The notes beneath the pieces were generated by a model that searched no databases, had not been told where the DNA came from, and saw only the letters and a list, made by a program, of their open reading frames with translations. Below, one piece after another: positions 62,016-64,000 of a DNA stretch of 64,000 nucleotides. Numbering within the stretch: the first letter of the stretch is position 1; each line of letters opens with the position of its first letter. The stretch lies in the NCBI RefSeq assembly GCF_050627025.1, contig NZ_CP192472.1; one strand, given 5' to 3'. The position numbers and the translations under genes were made by a program. This stretch comes from Variovorax paradoxus_P (lineage in GTDB: Bacteria; Pseudomonadota; Gammaproteobacteria; Burkholderiales; Burkholderiaceae_C).

Positions 62016-62103
62016 GGCGCAGCGAGGCGTAAGCTGCGGTCTTCCAAGCGCCAATCCGCGTGGGTAGCTCTGCGCGCCGACCCCCTCAGAGGAGACAACA
62101 CAC

Positions 62104-63276
62104 ATGCACGATCCCGGCCTGAACTTCGACCTGGGCGACACCATCGATTCGCTGCGCAGCGCCATCCAGGACTTTGCCGCGAACGAAATCGCGCCGCGCG
62201 CCGCGGACATCGACCGCGACAACCTGTTTCCGCACGACCTGTGGCAAAAGCTCGGCGAACTCGGCCTGCACGGCATGACGGTGAAAGAAGAATTTGGCGG
62301 CACCGAACTGGGCTACCTGGCGCACATCGTGGCCATGGAAGAGGTCTCGCGGGCCTCGGCCTCGGTGGGCCTCTCTTACGGCGCGCACTCGAACCTGTGC
62401 GTGAACCAGATCCACCGCAACGGCAGCGAAGCACAAAAGAAAAAATACCTGCCCAAGCTCGTGAGCGGCGAGCATGTGGGCGCGCTGGCCATGAGCGAGC
62501 CCAATGCCGGCTCCGATGTGGTGAGCATGAAGCTCAAGGCCGAGAAGAAGAACGGCTACTACGTGCTCAATGGCGGCAAGATGTGGATCACCAACGGCGG
62601 CGACGCCGACACGCTGGTGATCTACGCCAAGACCGAACCCGAAATGGGCGCACGCGGCATGACGGCCTTCATCGTCGAGAAGAGCTTCAAGGGCTTTTCG
62701 GCCGGCAGCAAGCTCGACAAGCTCGGCATGCGCGGCTCCAACACCTACCCGCTTTTCTTCGACAACTGCGAAGTGCCGGAAGAGAACGTGCTCGGCGGCG
62801 AAGGCATGGGCGCCAAGGTGCTGATGAGCGGCCTCGACTACGAGCGCGCCGTGCTCTCGGGCGGCCCGCTGGGCATCATGGCTGCGTGCATGGACGCAGT
62901 GCTGCCCTTCGTCCACGAGCGCAAGCAGTTCGGCCAGAGCATCGGCGAGTTCCAGCTCATGCAGGGCAAGCTCGCGGACATGTACTCGACCTGGCAGGCC
63001 ACGCGCGCCTATGTGTACGCCGTGGGCAAGGCCTGCGACCGCAACGACCATGCGCGCACCTTTCGCAAGGACGCGGCCGGCGCCATTCTCTATTCGGCCG
63101 AGAAGGCGACGTGGATGGCCGGCGAGGCCATCCAGGCGCTGGGCGGCGTGGGCTACACCAAGGAGTTTCCGGTCGAGCGGCTGTGGCGCGATGCCAAGCT
63201 GTATGAGATTGGCGCGGGCACGAGCGAGATTCGAAGGATGTTGATCGGGCGTGAGCTGTTTGCGGAAACGGCCTGA
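62104..63276 (+). CDS. liuA: Isovaleryl-CoA dehydrogenase
   Basis: 390 aa. It converts isovaleryl-CoA to 3-methylcrotonyl-CoA in leucine breakdown. The diagnostic feature is the shifted catalytic glutamate: E247 in GLDYERAVLSGGP, while the position used by most acyl-CoA dehydrogenases reads YEIGAGTSEIRR without it. AGAGGAG lies before the ATG. Divergent from the AraC regulator and followed 61 nt later by an acyl-CoA ligase. A CTCCCTCCCCC/GGGGGAAGGAG hairpin lies in between at 63286-63310. Confidence 0.93.
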   Translation: MHDPGLNFDLGDTIDSLRSAIQDFAANEIAPRAADIDRDNLFPHDLWQKLGELGLHGMTVKEEFGGTELGYLAHIVAMEEVSRASASVGLSYGAHSNLCVNQIHRNGSEAQKKKYLPKLVSGEHVGALAMSEPNAGSDVVSMKLKAEKKNGYYVLNGGKMWITNGGDADTLVIYAKTEPEMGARGMTAFIVEKSFKGFSAGSKLDKLGMRGSNTYPLFFDNCEVPEENVLGGEGMGAKVLMSGLDYERAVLSGGPLGIMAACMDAVLPFVHERKQFGQSIGEFQLMQGKLADMYSTWQATRAYVYAVGKACDRNDHARTFRKDAAGAILYSAEKATWMAGEAIQALGGVGYTKEFPVERLWRDAKLYEIGAGTSEIRRMLIGRELFAETA

Positions 63277-63343
63277 ACCGCCTTTCTCCCTCCCCCAGAG
63301 GGGGAAGGAGCAAGACCAGACGGAGACAAGGAAGGACATGAGC

Positions 63344-64000
63344 ATGACTGCTGCGTTGACCGAGAGCTACGGCAAGGGCGCCACCGACGTCCCCCTCATC
63401 GAACAAACCATCGGCGACTTCTTCGACGACATGGTCGAAAAGCAGCCCGACCGCGAAGCCCTCATCAGCCGCCACGAAGGCGTGCGCTTCACCTACCGCG
63501 AGCTGCAGGCCGAATCGAACAAGCTCGCAAGCGCGCTGCTGAACCTTGGCCTCGTTGCGGGCGATCGAGTCGGCATCTGGTCGCACAACAATGCGCCGTG
63601 GGTGCTGATGCAGATCGCGACCGCCAAGGCCGGCCTCGTCCTTGTCAACATCAACCCGGCCTATCGCACTTCAGAGCTCGAGTACGCGCTCAACAAGGTC
63701 GGCTGCAAGGTGCTGGTAACGATGGCGCGGTTCAAGACCAGCGACTACCTCGGCATGCTGCGCGAGTTGGGCGCCAAGCGCCTGCCGCAGCTGCAGCACA
63801 TCTTCTGGATCGACGGAAAGGCTGCTGCGGACGCGAAAGAAGAACCGGGCATGCAGCGCTTCAGCCAGCTGCTGGCGAGCGGCAATGCAGCCGACCCCCG
63901 CGTGGCGCAGGTGCAGAAGACGCTGAAAGCCCCCGACCCGATCAACATCCAGTTCACGAGCGGCACCACGGGCTTTCCCAAAGGCGCAACGCTCACGCAC
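63344..64000 (+). CDS. AMP-binding acyl-CoA ligase, truncated by the window edge
   Basis: The first 219 codons of an ANL-family enzyme. The reading frame runs open to the end and its last residues contain the phosphate-binding loop FTSGTTGFPKGATLTH. It begins with a typical ligase opening (IEQTIGDFFDDMVEKQPDREALI). An in-frame ATG at 63338 also exists, but GGAAGG is better spaced from 63344. In the leucine/isovalerate setting it may activate isovalerate or a related short acid; that is inference. Confidence 0.88.
   Translation, partial: MTAALTESYGKGATDVPLIEQTIGDFFDDMVEKQPDREALISRHEGVRFTYRELQAESNKLASALLNLGLVAGDRVGIWSHNNAPWVLMQIATAKAGLVLVNINPAYRTSELEYALNKVGCKVLVTMARFKTSDYLGMLRELGAKRLPQLQHIFWIDGKAAADAKEEPGMQRFSQLLASGNAADPRVAQVQKTLKAPDPINIQFTSGTTGFPKGATLTH

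Overview
The window reads as a chromosomal segment of a high-GC betaproteobacterium of the Comamonadaceae, most likely Variovorax. The reasons are the 16S type, the gene order around glyQS, gmhB and plsC, and a folate-hydrolysing carboxypeptidase that matches my memory of glucarpidase (CPG2), an enzyme from a strain I recall being reassigned to Variovorax. The genus call is inference; a 16S search would settle it.

Layout. (1) 1-11447: two complete 16S-tRNA-Ile-tRNA-Ala-23S-5S operons in direct tandem. The repeat unit is at least 5661 bp with a 5779-bp period, and only 118 bp of unique sequence lies between copies. (2) 11512-14133: a minus-strand pair, long-chain acyl-CoA ligase then a metallo-beta-lactamase-fold hydrolase, ending at a bidirectional terminator shared with the rRNA operons. 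(3) 14288-17777: an aromatic amino-acid operon (hppD, a PheC-like dehydratase, phhA) with a divergent Lrp/AsnC regulator. (4) 17887-21247: a GNAT protein, corC and lnt. (5) 21264-35038: a catabolic and accessory stretch between lnt and glyQ. It holds a seven-gene ABC-transporter/amidohydrolase/creatininase/flavoenzyme operon, an MFS exporter with a LysR regulator, a RutR-like TetR regulator, a periplasmic asparaginase and a lipid-kinase/phosphatase trio. (6) 35307-40766: glyQ, glyS, gmhB, plsC and a YgjP-type metalloprotease, ending at a large hairpin repeat. (7) 40914-45059: minus-strand SDR, pseudouridine synthase, a leucine-rich-repeat protein kinase and a second MBL-fold hydrolase. (8) 45067-64000: a LiuR-like MerR regulator with a perfect 20-bp operator, carbonic anhydrase, aceK and thiolase; a small AT-richer two-gene module; glucarpidase, acyl-CoA dehydrogenase, a phosphoesterase, an exported amidase and a LuxR regulator; then ychJ, a TPP riboswitch with thiC, a HAD phosphatase, a thioredoxin, a second large hairpin repeat, an AraC regulator, isovaleryl-CoA dehydrogenase and a truncated acyl-CoA ligase.

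How the genes fit together. HppD, PhhA and the PheC-like protein would carry prephenate/phenylalanine to tyrosine and homogentisate. The LiuR-like regulator, thiolase, acyl-CoA dehydrogenases, isovaleryl-CoA dehydrogenase and acyl-CoA ligase suggest leucine/isovalerate and acyl-CoA catabolism feeding acetyl-CoA to the glyoxylate shunt, which AceK controls. The transporter operon looks built to import and open a nitrogen heterocycle; its substrate is unknown, and a RutR-like regulator nearby hints at something pyrimidine-like. The most interesting points are the tandem rRNA operons, this heterocycle operon, the LRR-kinase fusion, the PheC-like protein inside a tyrosine operon, a GmhB lacking its second catalytic aspartate, and two large hairpin repeats that both lie between convergent genes.
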